Both the position numbers and the translations under genes were made by a program. Shown here piece after piece: positions 23,490 to 33,706 of a DNA stretch of 64,000 nucleotides. Source of the stretch: Parietaria judaica (Eukaryota; Streptophyta; Magnoliopsida; Rosales; Urticaceae); the NCBI GenBank assembly GCA_954871525.1, contig OX940871.1, forward strand, positions 25,952,586 to 26,016,585, in the 5' to 3' direction. The notes beneath the pieces are model-generated. The model searched no databases. It saw only the letters and a program-made list of their open reading frames with translations, and was not told the DNA's origin. Each line of letters starts with the position of its first letter. The stretch's first letter is position 1.

Positions 23490-23750
23490 TACGTGTCTTT
23501 TCGGGTCGGGTTTAGGTTGCCTCGTCCTAGCCAGGCTTAGGTTGACTTATTTTTTTGCCGGTCTTAGGTTTACTTTTCTAGACCGATCTCATGTTGATTT
23601 TTTTTACAGTTGATTTTATTGGACCGGTCTCGGGATGACTTTCTGAATCAGTATGGGTTTGAATTTTTTTGTACCGGACTCGGATTGACTTTTCTCGGAC
23701 CGGGCTTGAGTTGAATTTTCCAGGTCGGGCTCGAATTGACTTTTCCACAT
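23490..23750. repeat. Degenerate tandem array of a GGACCGG-CTCG-TTGACTTTTC motif
   Basis: Six to seven degenerate units of roughly 30-40 bp carry the consensus GACCGGGCTCG followed by TTGACTTTT. The spacing is irregular. Similar CGGG-rich arrays lie in the subterminal regions of plant hAT MITEs, so this may be one end of such an element. Confidence 0.55.
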
Positions 23751-24539
23751 TTATTTTTATTGGTGCCTTAATAACTTGTTTCCACGTGCTATGTTTAGAG
23801 TTCAATATATCAATTATAAAATAGATAAATTATAGTGATGACTCAAACTCACGTAAATACACATGTCACAAATGGGTCACACACGACACACTTGGTTGGT
23901 TGAATCGCTCTCTTTTACATAAATGCTAAACTAAAGTAAACGTTATGCATTACACTCTCTCATTGAAACCTTGGTAGCTCCGCTCGTATTTTCACTCACC
24001 CTTTATAACTCTGCCTCTAAATATTAATTAAATTAATCAGCCCTCTTCTCAATGTATTTACTATTTACTTTAGTTCATTTCATTGAACTATTATAAATAA
24101 TCAATTATAAATTAATTGTTTTAATCATAAATAAATTAAATCCATTTAAAAACAATTGTTCTTCTATATTAAAGAGACAACTTATCCATTTTATTTCATA
24201 ATACACCAGTATTAATAACAAACACACGAGATCTAGAAACGAAAGATATAGACAAGACAATACATGCACTCACAATGCATATATTTATAAATAATAGTAG
24301 GTAAAAATCCCTAAATTGAATTGAATTTCTGCAGTGTATAAACTGAGTTGATTTTTCGTATAATGATTTGGAAGTTATAGATTACGCTGTGCAAAGTTGA
24401 CTAAATATAGATATTTATGCCGCAATTAGCTACTTTAGAGCAACTCGCGAGTAATTGGACCGAGTCGCCGAGTCGACCCAGAGACGCGACGAAACGAATG
24501 CGAGTGCACAAGAATCTTCTCTCTCCATTTTCCTCATAT

Positions 24540-24580
24540 CTTCTTCTTCTTCTTCTTCGTCTCTCTCTCTCTCTCTCTGC
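24540..24580. repeat. Pyrimidine-rich (CTT)n / (CT)n tract in the HHO leader
   Basis: A CTT run followed by a CT run about 50-85 bp before the ATG of the GARP gene, typical of plant 5' leaders. Confidence 0.8.
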
Positions 24581-24625
24581 AACGATCGATCAAGATAGAG
24601 AAGAGGAAGAAGAACCCACCAATCC

Positions 24626-26109
24626 ATGGAGCCGGGCTTGGATTCAAGCTTCGCCTTCACGCCGAGGCCGATCACCGAGTTCGTCGCTCGGGTCCTGGCC
24701 CTCGGAGACACCTCCCTCAAGCTCGCCAAGCTCCGCGAATTCGTCGCCGAGCTGGAAGCCGAGAGCCTCAAGATCCGAGCCTTCGAGCGCCAGCTTCCCC
24801 TCTCCCTCGTCCTCGTCAACGAAGGTCCGCCATTTTCATGGAAAGTTTGAGTTTTTTTTTGTCCGTCCATGGAGAATTGAGCTTTTGTTTTTCTTCAGCG
24901 ATATCTTGGGTGAAGGATGAAGCGAGCCGGATCGTGAAGGGGCTGGAAGTGACGGGAGACGGAGTGGTCAAGGAATTCCTGCCATTGATGGAGGAGAAGA
25001 GAAGCTTCGATGAAGACGAGGAGGAAGACGGTGGTGATGAAGAGGAAGATGAAGAGGAAGAGATCGATCTGAGCGAGAAGAGGAGCTGGATGAGCTCGGC
25101 TCAGCTCTGGAGCTCGAATGCCGATCCAGACCTCACGCCCGTATGCCAGACTGACCGAAATCCCTAATTTCTCTCTATTCAATTCCATTTTCGCTAGGGT
25201 TTCGTTGCGGAGAGATCAATTTGTGTTCTTCGTTGCAGAGAAGAGAAGTGGAAGAAGAAGAAGAAGAGGAAGAGGATCGGGTTCGTAAAGATACAACGCC
25301 GTCGACGGATTCCACGAGCCTCTCACTGTCGCTTCCTCGGATCGCCGACCTCAGCCGCAGATCGTCCTCGCTCACCACCACAAACTCGAACTCGAATTCG
25401 AACTCGAGAACCAGTAATGGCAGCAACAGCAACGTCTTCAGAGGCGTCTCTGGTCCGCCCGCTGGCTTTTTCGCGGAGAAGGAGAACCCGGTGCCGAACA
25501 AGCCCCAAACGCTTCATCAGAGCCCTCGGAAACAGAGGCGGTGCTGGTCGCCGGAGCTCCATCGCCGCTTCATCGATGCGTTGCAGCAGCTTGGCGGCTC
25601 TCAAGGTAACGTTGAATCGCCATTAATGTGCAAACTTGACGGAATCGGGGCTTCTTTTTCCGCCATTAAAGACATGCGTTTGGTTTCAGCAGCGACGCCG
25701 AAGCAGATCAGAGAGCTTATGCACGTCGAAGGACTCACCAACGACGAAGTCAAGAGCCATTTGCAGGTGAGCCAGTAACCCGAAATCGGCTCAATAGATT
25801 CGTTTCCATGTACTCGAGTCTCGAAATTATTCCGATCACGCAAACGATTTCATCTCGAGAATCTCGGATTGTGTGCAGAAATACCGGCTTCACGTGCGAA
25901 AGCTCCCGAATTCGCAGGCCACGCAAGATCAGAGCGGAGATAATTCCAACGCGAACATCAGTGTTTCTCAGTCGGATTCTCCGCAAGGGCCTTTCCCCTG
26001 TAACGGGTCGCACAAGACCTCGTCGAAGGGCGGAGGCGACAGCACGGAGGTTGAGGAGGACGACGAGAGATCCGACGGCCACAGCTGGAGAGGCCGCCGT
26101 CGAAAGTAA
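24626..26109 (+). CDS. HHO: GARP-family transcriptional repressor, NIGT1/HRS1-HOMOLOGUE (HHO) type
   Basis: Exons 24626-24824, 24899-25140, 25239-25605, 25690-25766 and 25879-26109 join in frame to 371 aa. The N-terminal helical domain (about 15-100, [13 protein letters not shown] then [10 protein letters not shown]) is typical of HHO proteins. An acidic stretch follows (about 105-160). An EAR-like LSLSL motif is at 175-179. The single-repeat GARP/Myb-like DNA-binding domain spans about 245-303 ([39 protein letters not shown]). Family knowledge: NIGT1/HHO repressors bind GAATC-type sites and balance nitrate and phosphate starvation responses in the nucleus. The ATG at 24626 is chosen because it begins the conserved domain. 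Intron 3 ends in CAGCAG, so two acceptors differing by one alanine are possible. The C-terminus is short and basic (RGRRRK). Confidence 0.93.
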
Positions 26110-28108
26110 GGCGAAAAAGAGTGAGCTTAGGGGTGTATAGTGAAAAATGAAATAATTAAAGAATCTATAATATATAGTTACAAAATATGCCCATGAGTTT
26201 TGCAATAACAATGTACATGGGAAAAAATGGTGTCAAGCTTCTAAATGTTACATATACATATATATATATATGTGTATGTATGTATATTGGGTGAAAAAGT
26301 TTTGGGTGGTCAGTGACTCAGTGTTGTAGTGAGTGAAATTATGAGGTTTATGGACTGTAAAAGGAATTAACTTGACAATGTCTCAAACTTAATCTTTAGT
26401 TCTTACTTCTAAACTTTGTCCAATTTGATTTGAAATCTATTTATTTTATCATAAATGTGTGATTTTTGTGATATTTAAGTATTTAACCGTTGCGAGTATT
26501 TATTAAATTACCATATGAAATAATGCGTATTTGGTGAGACATAAATTGTAGCAATTCTCCGTAGTCTTTAATTTTTTTCGTTGATATATAATTATATATC
26601 AAATATACAATATAATTTTTATAAATCGTTCGAACTAATTTTTTTTATTATGTTATCGGAATTATTAATATATAAAGTATTATACAAGAGCCGACACAAA
26701 TGTATTTTGATGAATATTATTAGTTTATCGAGTCTTATTTTAACGCGGTTGTATATTATATAAAAATTTACAAAAACACTATCAAAATACTTACAAATCC
26801 TCCGGTGCACTTGTAAAATTTGATTCTCGAGCAGTTCTCAATGTCGAGAATTTATTTATATATATATATATATCTGTACTGTGTGAGTGAATGTAATTCA
26901 CACGTGCTCTTTAAATATAGAAAGAAAAACAGAAGAAGTAATGGGCAGTTTTTCATTATTGCTCATCTGCCGATGAGAGATTAAAATAGGGAAATATTTA
27001 ATAATAGGGGTCACAGATCACACTTAATAATTATAAGTTATAACAATCATTTATTCAAAATATAATTATTATAACAATCATTTAAATTTTAAATGGGTAT
27101 TTAAAAAGAGAAAATCAATTTGCCCATGCTAAAAGAATAAAGATGTTAAGATAATGATTAACAACTAAAATCTTAAATTAGTTGTTGATTAAAAGTCCAA
27201 AACTATAACATATGACTAGACTATTTGCAGATCTTTTTACTTCCTATAAAATCTCCATCTTTATCGTTTACTCAATATTAAAATGTAAAAGTAATCTTAC
27301 GCTAAAAGAATAAGGCATTTTTCAAAGTTATCGGAAACTTGAATTGATTTCTATTATTAAATTCGGGTGGGTATATTAAATTGACCGACTCCATGAAAAT
27401 GGGATTTGGCCCGAATAAATTATTCCATTAAATAAATAATTTATAAATTTGTTGGCAAAAATAGCTCACTTATTAGTTATTACTTATATAACTTAGACTT
27501 GTATTGTATGTCACGACAAATGTGAATCAACGACAAACTTGTCCCTCTCAACACAATATTTGTATCTCATTGCAAGGATTTGGTGAGCCCATGGGAATAT
27601 TTTGGTTGACAAGGTGGGAAATTGGGCACGGTTTTAAGAAACCGCAAAAATCCATTAGTAATTCTTTTAGAAGATTATCGGGTTATATTCGTTCGACTTC
27701 TAACATGTTTTACCGGATTCCGAGTTTAACACGAAATTCGCCTAAGAACAGACATATTATCTATATAGTCAAATGTTCTTTTTTTAATATATATTTAGTA
27801 TAAATTATTTCAATAATATTTATTATGAATATTACAATTAAAGTTCTATCCAGATATTCTTTAATTTTTAAAATACTTGTAAAATCGAGTCAACATAATC
27901 ACCCACTGTGAGTGATTTTTATAATTTTATAAAAAAATTGACTGATATGTCCATACTAATATATTCGTATGAGTGCCCTTGAATAATATACGATAAACGA
28001 GCTCTTGAATCTTAATTTAGACTCAATTGAATGAAATTTTTTCCTTTTGAGATTAGAAAATAATTTGTCGATTTCATCAGATTTTTTTTTTTTTTGAATG
28101 GGATGAAA
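26110..28108. other. AT-rich intergenic DNA downstream of HHO
   Basis: No gene was recognised. It probably includes the HHO 3' UTR just after 26110. Short AT microsatellites lie near 26255 and 26858. Nothing resembling a conserved protein was found. Confidence 0.4.
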
Positions 28109-28114
28109 GCATTG

Positions 28115-28188
28115 TGGCTTCGCCCGGGTTCGAATCGGAGACCTTCAATGTGGTAGACTGACGTGATAACCAACTACACGATTACATT
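28115..28188 (-). pseudogene. tRNA-Val-like retropseudogene with A tail
   Basis: The minus strand closely matches plant tRNA-Val(AAC) from the D arm to the 3' end (GTGTAGTTGGTTATCACG, then GAAGGTCTCCGATTCGAACC and CGGGCGAAGCCA). The 5' acceptor half is replaced by unrelated sequence, so the acceptor stem cannot form. The anticodon position reads ACC rather than AAC. Downstream on the same strand comes a short spacer and an A run (plus-strand T run 28082-28095), which suggests a retroposed tRNA or a very short SINE. Not functional as a tRNA. Confidence 0.75.
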
Positions 28189-28526
28189 AAATTCTTTTTT
28201 AAGCGTCTTCTTATGACTTCGTATTCACTACTTTATTATTTTGTTCTATTCAAATGTCAAACATTCACAAATTAATATTTCCTTTCCTTTTTCTCTTCCT
28301 TTGGACGGCATATACGATGTATCCATTTAGGACATGAATCTTATGTCATACATAAATAAATAAATAAATGGCAGATAAAACGTGATTTATATGTGGTCAT
28401 TTCATCACTTTTATTCTTTAAAATAAATAAATTGAAATAAAATATTCATATACGATAATGATTTTTTCTTTCTTTCTTTCTATTAATAGCTGCATATGTA
28501 CTTGATGTTCTAATTCTTTTTGGGTG

Positions 28527-29650
28527 AATGAGACAAATACCCATTTATGGCTCAAGACTTTAAAAAAATACCCAATACTAATTATGGTAATCATAACTAC
28601 CAAAAAAATGAAGTGTGGACTAAATTACCCTCCTAATTCATAAAATAAAATCCCATTTGATTTAGTATAATTCGTTTTTATTTTTAATTAAAAAAATCCT
28701 TAAAAGTAGCAAACTAAAACAAATCTCCCCTATTAATTAGTGTAATATTTTTTATCATTTACTGATCACGTTGAATATTCCTTAAAAGTAGAAAACTAAA
28801 ATTATATATAAATACACGAAATTGAAACTGTAATTATAATTACAAATATTTGTGTATTTAACGAGATGTAAATTGTATGTAAATCCAATTGAGACTGTAA
28901 ATTATGTAAATCCATTTAAAAAACTTTGGCCTAAATCCATTTACTATATAAATTGACACTCAAAGAGAAATTATCAACATTAATATACTTAACATTTGTG
29001 AATCTATTTACAGAACATTGGTGTAATTCCATTTACATAAAAGATTGACACTCAAAGAGAAATTATCAACATCAAAATATTGTAAAATCATTTACAAAAT
29101 TCAATTTTTAAGACTTATGATTACCATTGGAAAGATAATGATGGAAGAAGCCTTCCATGGTTCCATCTCTCAGAGCTTCGGTGAACAAACTCTGCAAAAG
29201 CCATTCAGAACCAACAATGAAGATTGAGCCATCGCAAAGATTCAGCGAGAGGCATGGATTCTGGTACCTTGCCTTCGGGGAAGCGAACTCGATCGTCGGA
29301 GGAGAGGGAAGGACTCTGCGATACAGACCGGCGACCGACGACCGCCATTGTTCTATGGCTTCGAGCTCTCGGTAAGCAGAGATTCTTCGACTGAGAATTT
29401 GGTGAGTAATAAAGGGAGAATTCAAAATTTGAGGTTAAAGTAGAAAATTAATTGAAAATCTGATAAATATGGAAATAATTCAACATTAATTTTAGGAAAA
29501 TAAAATTTTGAAATTAAAACAAATAATAACTAATTCATTAATTAACAAAATAAAAATATATAGATCAGGAATATTATGGTCTAATTTTTTTTATAAAATG
29601 GGCATAAATGAATTAATTGAAAGTATGAGTATTTCTCTTTAAATCTTAAG
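28527..29650. mobile_element. Probable Pack-type TIR element carrying a phytochelatin-synthase fragment
   Basis: The left end region (GAGACAAATACCCATTTATG, then GTGGACTAAATTACCCTCC) has an inverted, degenerate counterpart on the right (near 29575-29642: TTTATGCCCATTTTAT, TTAGACCATAATATTCC and GAGAAATACTCAT when reversed). The AT-rich arms enclose a GC-richer gene fragment at 29141-29348. No target duplication could be read, so edges and superfamily are provisional. Confidence 0.45.
29141..29348 (-). pseudogene. Phytochelatin synthase (PCS) 5' fragment, broken
   Basis: The minus strand encodes AGLYRRVLPSPPTIEFAS, then, across a 78-nt intron-like gap, LFTEALRDGTMEGFF. These match the opening of plant phytochelatin synthases (glutathione gamma-glutamylcysteinyltransferase). 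The gap has a GTACCA donor (29267 downward) and a TTTTGCAGAG acceptor, so an original intron is retained, which points to DNA capture rather than retrotransposition. The ATG at 29348 is out of frame with the conserved sequence, and similarity stops at about 29141, before the catalytic cysteine region. It is a non-functional fragment. Intact PCS makes heavy-metal-chelating peptides. Confidence 0.72.
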
Positions 29651-30344
29651 TGGTTTTTGGACATTTCATAGATTTATCTTTGATTTTTTTGTTCCATAAA
29701 CAAATCTTTCATTCTCTATGGCCAAAGTTCCAATGTCTATTATTTTTTTTCTCCAAAAAGTTGATGGAATTTTAGAGAAAAGCAAAACAATATACGTTGA
29801 ACATTGAACATGAAAAAGAGGTAGGATTTACGCTACCAAAAATAAATAAATATGGATGCTAGTTTTTCTTATAAAACAATACCAATATAATCAATAGAAG
29901 TAGTCAACTATTTCTTTGGGACAAACCTCTATAAAAATTCTGTGTGTCGATATATATTTATATTTACATCGAAGGTTATCTATAAGACTCAAAATCATAA
30001 TTTGTACTGAAAATACACATGCAAATAAATTCAACTAGGCTTCTCTAGGTCTACGATATTTGAAGTGGAGATCCATGTCAACATTCAACGTGTATAAGTA
30101 TTTTTTTATTCTTTTAATACATACTATAATATATATATATATATATTTATATTATTATAATTTTTTATTTTAATTTCTTTTCTATAGAGTAGAGAAAACC
30201 TTACTCCCCTTATTCAGATCTGTCGCCGCTCCCCACAACCACCGTCAAGCTCCACCGCGCGCGCGCGCTCGATGGACCTGCCACCATCGATAATGGCCCT
30301 TGTGGACGATCACGAACCTAGGGGGGCTGCTCCGACCTGAGAAC

Positions 30345-31084
30345 CAGGGCCGGATCTGAGTTTTCTGTGGCCCTAGGCAAAATAAAAATTGGGGCCCTTA
30401 ATAAAAAGATTTGATTGAATTCCAATGCAACATACTAATATATCAAAGTTCCAACGTTCTTAATGCAAAAGTATCTAACGACAATTTACTTAAATATGAC
30501 GCTTGTAGCATTTTTAGATGCAAACGTACTAATAAAATCGGAATAGTCAAGTTTCTCAGTCAAATCTTTTTCGATAGATAACGCAGCTAAGCCGTTCAGC
30601 CGTTCTTGAAACATACTTGATATTTAGAGAATAAATAATACTGAAGTTCAATTGCTACCTACATAGAAATTAATATTAGGGAAGTAATTAATTACAAATT
30701 GATTCATAAAACAAGACAAAATAAAAAGAAGAAAAGTAAAAGAATATACCAATGTCTGTTGCTTTTGAGAAGAAGAAGGCGTGTGTGTTGGAAGGGAGAG
30801 AGAGGGATTTGGGTTAATATATTTTAATATATCTCACAAATAAAAAAATAAAAACTCTTATAACATCATAATGAAACCAAAAGGGGCCCATTAGTCTAAT
30901 TTAAATTGAAAACGTATCAATATAAAGGCCCATTTGTAAATAAGACAAAACATAAGTGGCATATTACAACAAAAAAACGTCTTTTGGGCAGCTACCGTAG
31001 TTAGAGAAAATGGGCCCCTGAAAACGTCAAAAAATTTGGGCCTAAGGCCTGGGCGTTATCCGCCTTAGCCCATATCCGGCCCTG
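30345..31084. mobile_element. hAT-type non-autonomous element with CAGGGCCGG ends (740 bp)
   Basis: The ends CAGGGCCGGATCTGAG and (reversed) CAGGGCCGGATATGGG form the classic hAT terminal inverted repeat. The 8-bp sequence ctgagaac flanks both sides (30337-30344 and 31085-31092) without mismatch. Subterminal GGGCCC/GGCCTAAGGC motifs are present and there is no coding capacity. It interrupts a GC-richer, LTR-like host sequence. Confidence 0.9.
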
Positions 31085-31099
31085 CTGAGAACTTCCTTG

Positions 31100-32100
31100 A
31101 AGAGCGAAGTCGTCGAAATCGAATCAAATGAAAGACACTTTACACGTGTCGAGGAAGGAAGCCATGGGCATAGTTAGTCCAACTAGCCGTTACAGAGGAG
31201 AAAAGGGACACGTCATCTCGGATCGTGGAGTCTATAAATAGAGTTAGAGAAGCCGAGGAAGGGGGAGATCAAAGCCTACAACAACACCAAGACAACTCGC
31301 CCCAAACATCGTTTCTGAAATCTAATTTGTTGTTGTTCACAGGGGTGAAACTGGGTCGGGTACCCGGTACCTAGATCTGAAAGCCGGGTATCTAAAAATT
31401 GATACCCGGTACTCGGTACCCGAAAAACGAGTACCCAAAATCTGGGCATCTAGTTTTGATACCCGGATCCGGTACCCGTTTTGAAAAACGGATTCGGATT
31501 TTGAACCGGATCCGGGTTTATACCCGTTCGTTTGTTTGTTTTTTCTATTTTTTATTTTAATATATTATCTCAAAATAAACATTGTCTCATAAATAAAAAC
31601 ATACATTCATTGTGTTAAAATTAAAATGCATAAAAAAACATAGTCTCGTGATTTTTTTTTTCGTTTTCGCCATCATTTCAACGCTTCGCGCATCAAGCAT
31701 CATCAACATTAATCATAAACATATGATATGACATTAAAAAAAGTATTACAAGTCAAATAAACATTAGATAAAAATAGTTAACTAAAATTAAAGGAAAAAA
31801 AATAATTGAAAAAAGGGGTATTAAACAGGGTACCGGTACCCGGTTTTTATGATTTTAATACCCGGTACCCGAACCCGGTTTTAAAATCGGATACGGGTAC
31901 CTGTATCCAGAATCCAGATACACATTCGAATTTTTACCCGGTTTTCGAGTTTTATTTTCACCTGTAATTGTTCACTTTATTTACGTGATATTTGATCTCA
32001 ACTCACCCAATTTTATTCTCGTCTCATTTCCTCTTATTTGTATTCGCTAAGATCAATAAAGTCTTGTGTTATTCTTCATAACTGTTATATTTTTATATTC
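31100..32100 (+). other. LTR-like or promoter-like sequence interrupted by a MITE
   Basis: A TATA box (TATAAATAG at 31233), CACGTGTC upstream, and an AATAAA signal at 32055-32060 form a promoter-to-polyA layout like the R region of an LTR, split by the element at 31340-31964. No matching second LTR or internal coding region is in the window, so it may be a solo LTR or a non-coding promoter. Confidence 0.3.
31340..31964. mobile_element. hAT-like MITE with CAGGGGTGAAA ends (625 bp)
   Basis: The element starts CAGGGGTGAAACTGGGTCGG and ends TTTTCACCTG, imperfect inverted ends. Its subterminal arms are filled with GGGTACCCGG / CCGGGTACC palindromic motifs in opposite orientation, and the centre is AT-rich. 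No clean 8-bp duplication was found (ttgttca occurs close to both ends but is offset). Confidence 0.65.
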
Positions 32101-32159
32101 CAGAATATACATATATACATCTTCGTGTTGGTGATACTTATTACTTTCATATTCACTAT

Positions 32160-32585
32160 TAAACCTCAAAATTTTAAAATTCATGAATCATTTCAACATT
32201 CATTAATTTTAATTTTTTAAATTATAATTTGCTAATCAACTTCATAACATACTAATCAATTTCATTATTCTTAGCTTCGATTTGATGGTTCATTAATCTC
32301 TTTAGTATCCAATTAATCAATTTTATCTAATCAACGTTAATTTTTATCAAGTGATTATTTTCACATTCAATCATTTCGATTTCATAATCCACTTACAACT
32401 TTTTAATTCTCCAGTCAATATTCGACCCACAAAATCCCACAAAATCTGACCCCTAAAAGCCCACTAAATCCGACTCGTAAAATCCCGCCCCGTGACATTG
32501 TGGACCTTGATGGCTCTTCCAAAACCCACCCGCCGTAACAAGTTGTGGGCCGGGCCGACCCATGCCGCTCCACTTGACACCTCTA
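32160..32585. mobile_element. hAT-like element fragment (GAGGTGTCAA family), copy B
   Basis: It ends CACTTGACACCTCTA, the inverse of the TAGAGGTGTCAA start seen at 53584. The AT-rich interior (TTAATCAATTTTATCTAATC, TTTTCACATTCAATCATTT) aligns with 54270-55060, and both copies carry GCCCACTAAAT and a GTGACATT-TGGA block. The left end was not found. It ends about 180 bp before the TBCE start codon. Confidence 0.65.
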
Positions 32586-32766
32586 ATATGTAACCGAAAT
32601 AAAGTTACAATAATCAAACGACATGTATTTTATAGTTCTGTAACTCCGTATACGACAAGTATTTTTGAATTCTGTAATTATGTATACGACATGTCGTTTT
32701 CAGTGTGATCAGTGTCTCATAGTAAGTGTAGAACCGAAAGCTCGTCTCTAGTCTGGTCCGAGGAAG

Positions 32767-33670
32767 ATGAGCAAAGGAGAGAGCGAGTTCAGACTCGGCG
32801 AGCGAGTCCACTCAGCACCCGATTCGCGCCGAGTCGGAACGGTCTCGTACGTGGGGCCCGTGCAGGGCTACGCCGGCGACTGGATCGGCGTCGAGTGGGA
32901 CGCCGGCGACGGCAAGCACGACGGCTCCGTCAACGGCGTCCGGTACTTCACAGCCAAGTCCGACCGATCCGCCTCCTTCGTCCGAGCTCAGAACCTCAGC
33001 CATGGCGTCTCGCTTCTCGAAGCTCTTCGCCTCAGGTACCGAGGCGGAACCACTCAGGAAGATGAAGGTGCGCTTCGCATTTCGTTTCGCTTTCGGAATG
33101 TAGGACTTTCTAGGTTAATCATGCACGAATCCAATCGTCTAGTTTGGGATTTCGAAATGTGATTTGATTTGAAGCTTATGTCACTAGTTTGATTCGTGCT
33201 TGATGCGATTCTCGTGTATTTCAATGGAGGATGTGATTAGATCTTGTATCGATCAACTGAATTCAGTGTTCAAATTCGATTCATGTGATGATCGGAAGAA
33301 GCGAATCGCGTAACGAGATCCCGTCTAGATCGTGATTTGCTACGATTCTGGTGGTGTGTGGCAGATGAAATGTATGTTCTTTCGGCAAGCAACAAGCGTG
33401 TTTCCGTGGAGCTGTTGGGTAAGGATAAACTCCAGGATAAGCTGAGTCGTTTCGAGGAGTTAACCGGAATTTCGCTGTCGTTTTTGGGTATTAGCTCGCC
33501 CGGATCGCCTGCCGAAATTGCTGCTCTTCTGCCAAGTGAGTTAGGGTTCTGTTGTCTGCTTTATCCAGTTCGATGTGACCTTTTCGATGTTTCTGATTAT
33601 CGCCTGTTTGCCAGGTTTGAAGCATCTTGATTTGACCGGAAATCTATTGTCGGAGTGGAAGGTATCTTTA

Positions 33671-33706
<36 letters not shown>

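Noticed and set aside
23490..23750. CRISPR-like spaced repeats
   Set aside because: Units are degenerate, unevenly spaced and in plant nuclear DNA; no cas genes. They are a decayed tandem array.
31340..31964. Repeated GGTACC palindromes as an operator or origin
   Set aside because: They are confined to the two arms of a TIR element and inverted between them, so they are subterminal transposon motifs.
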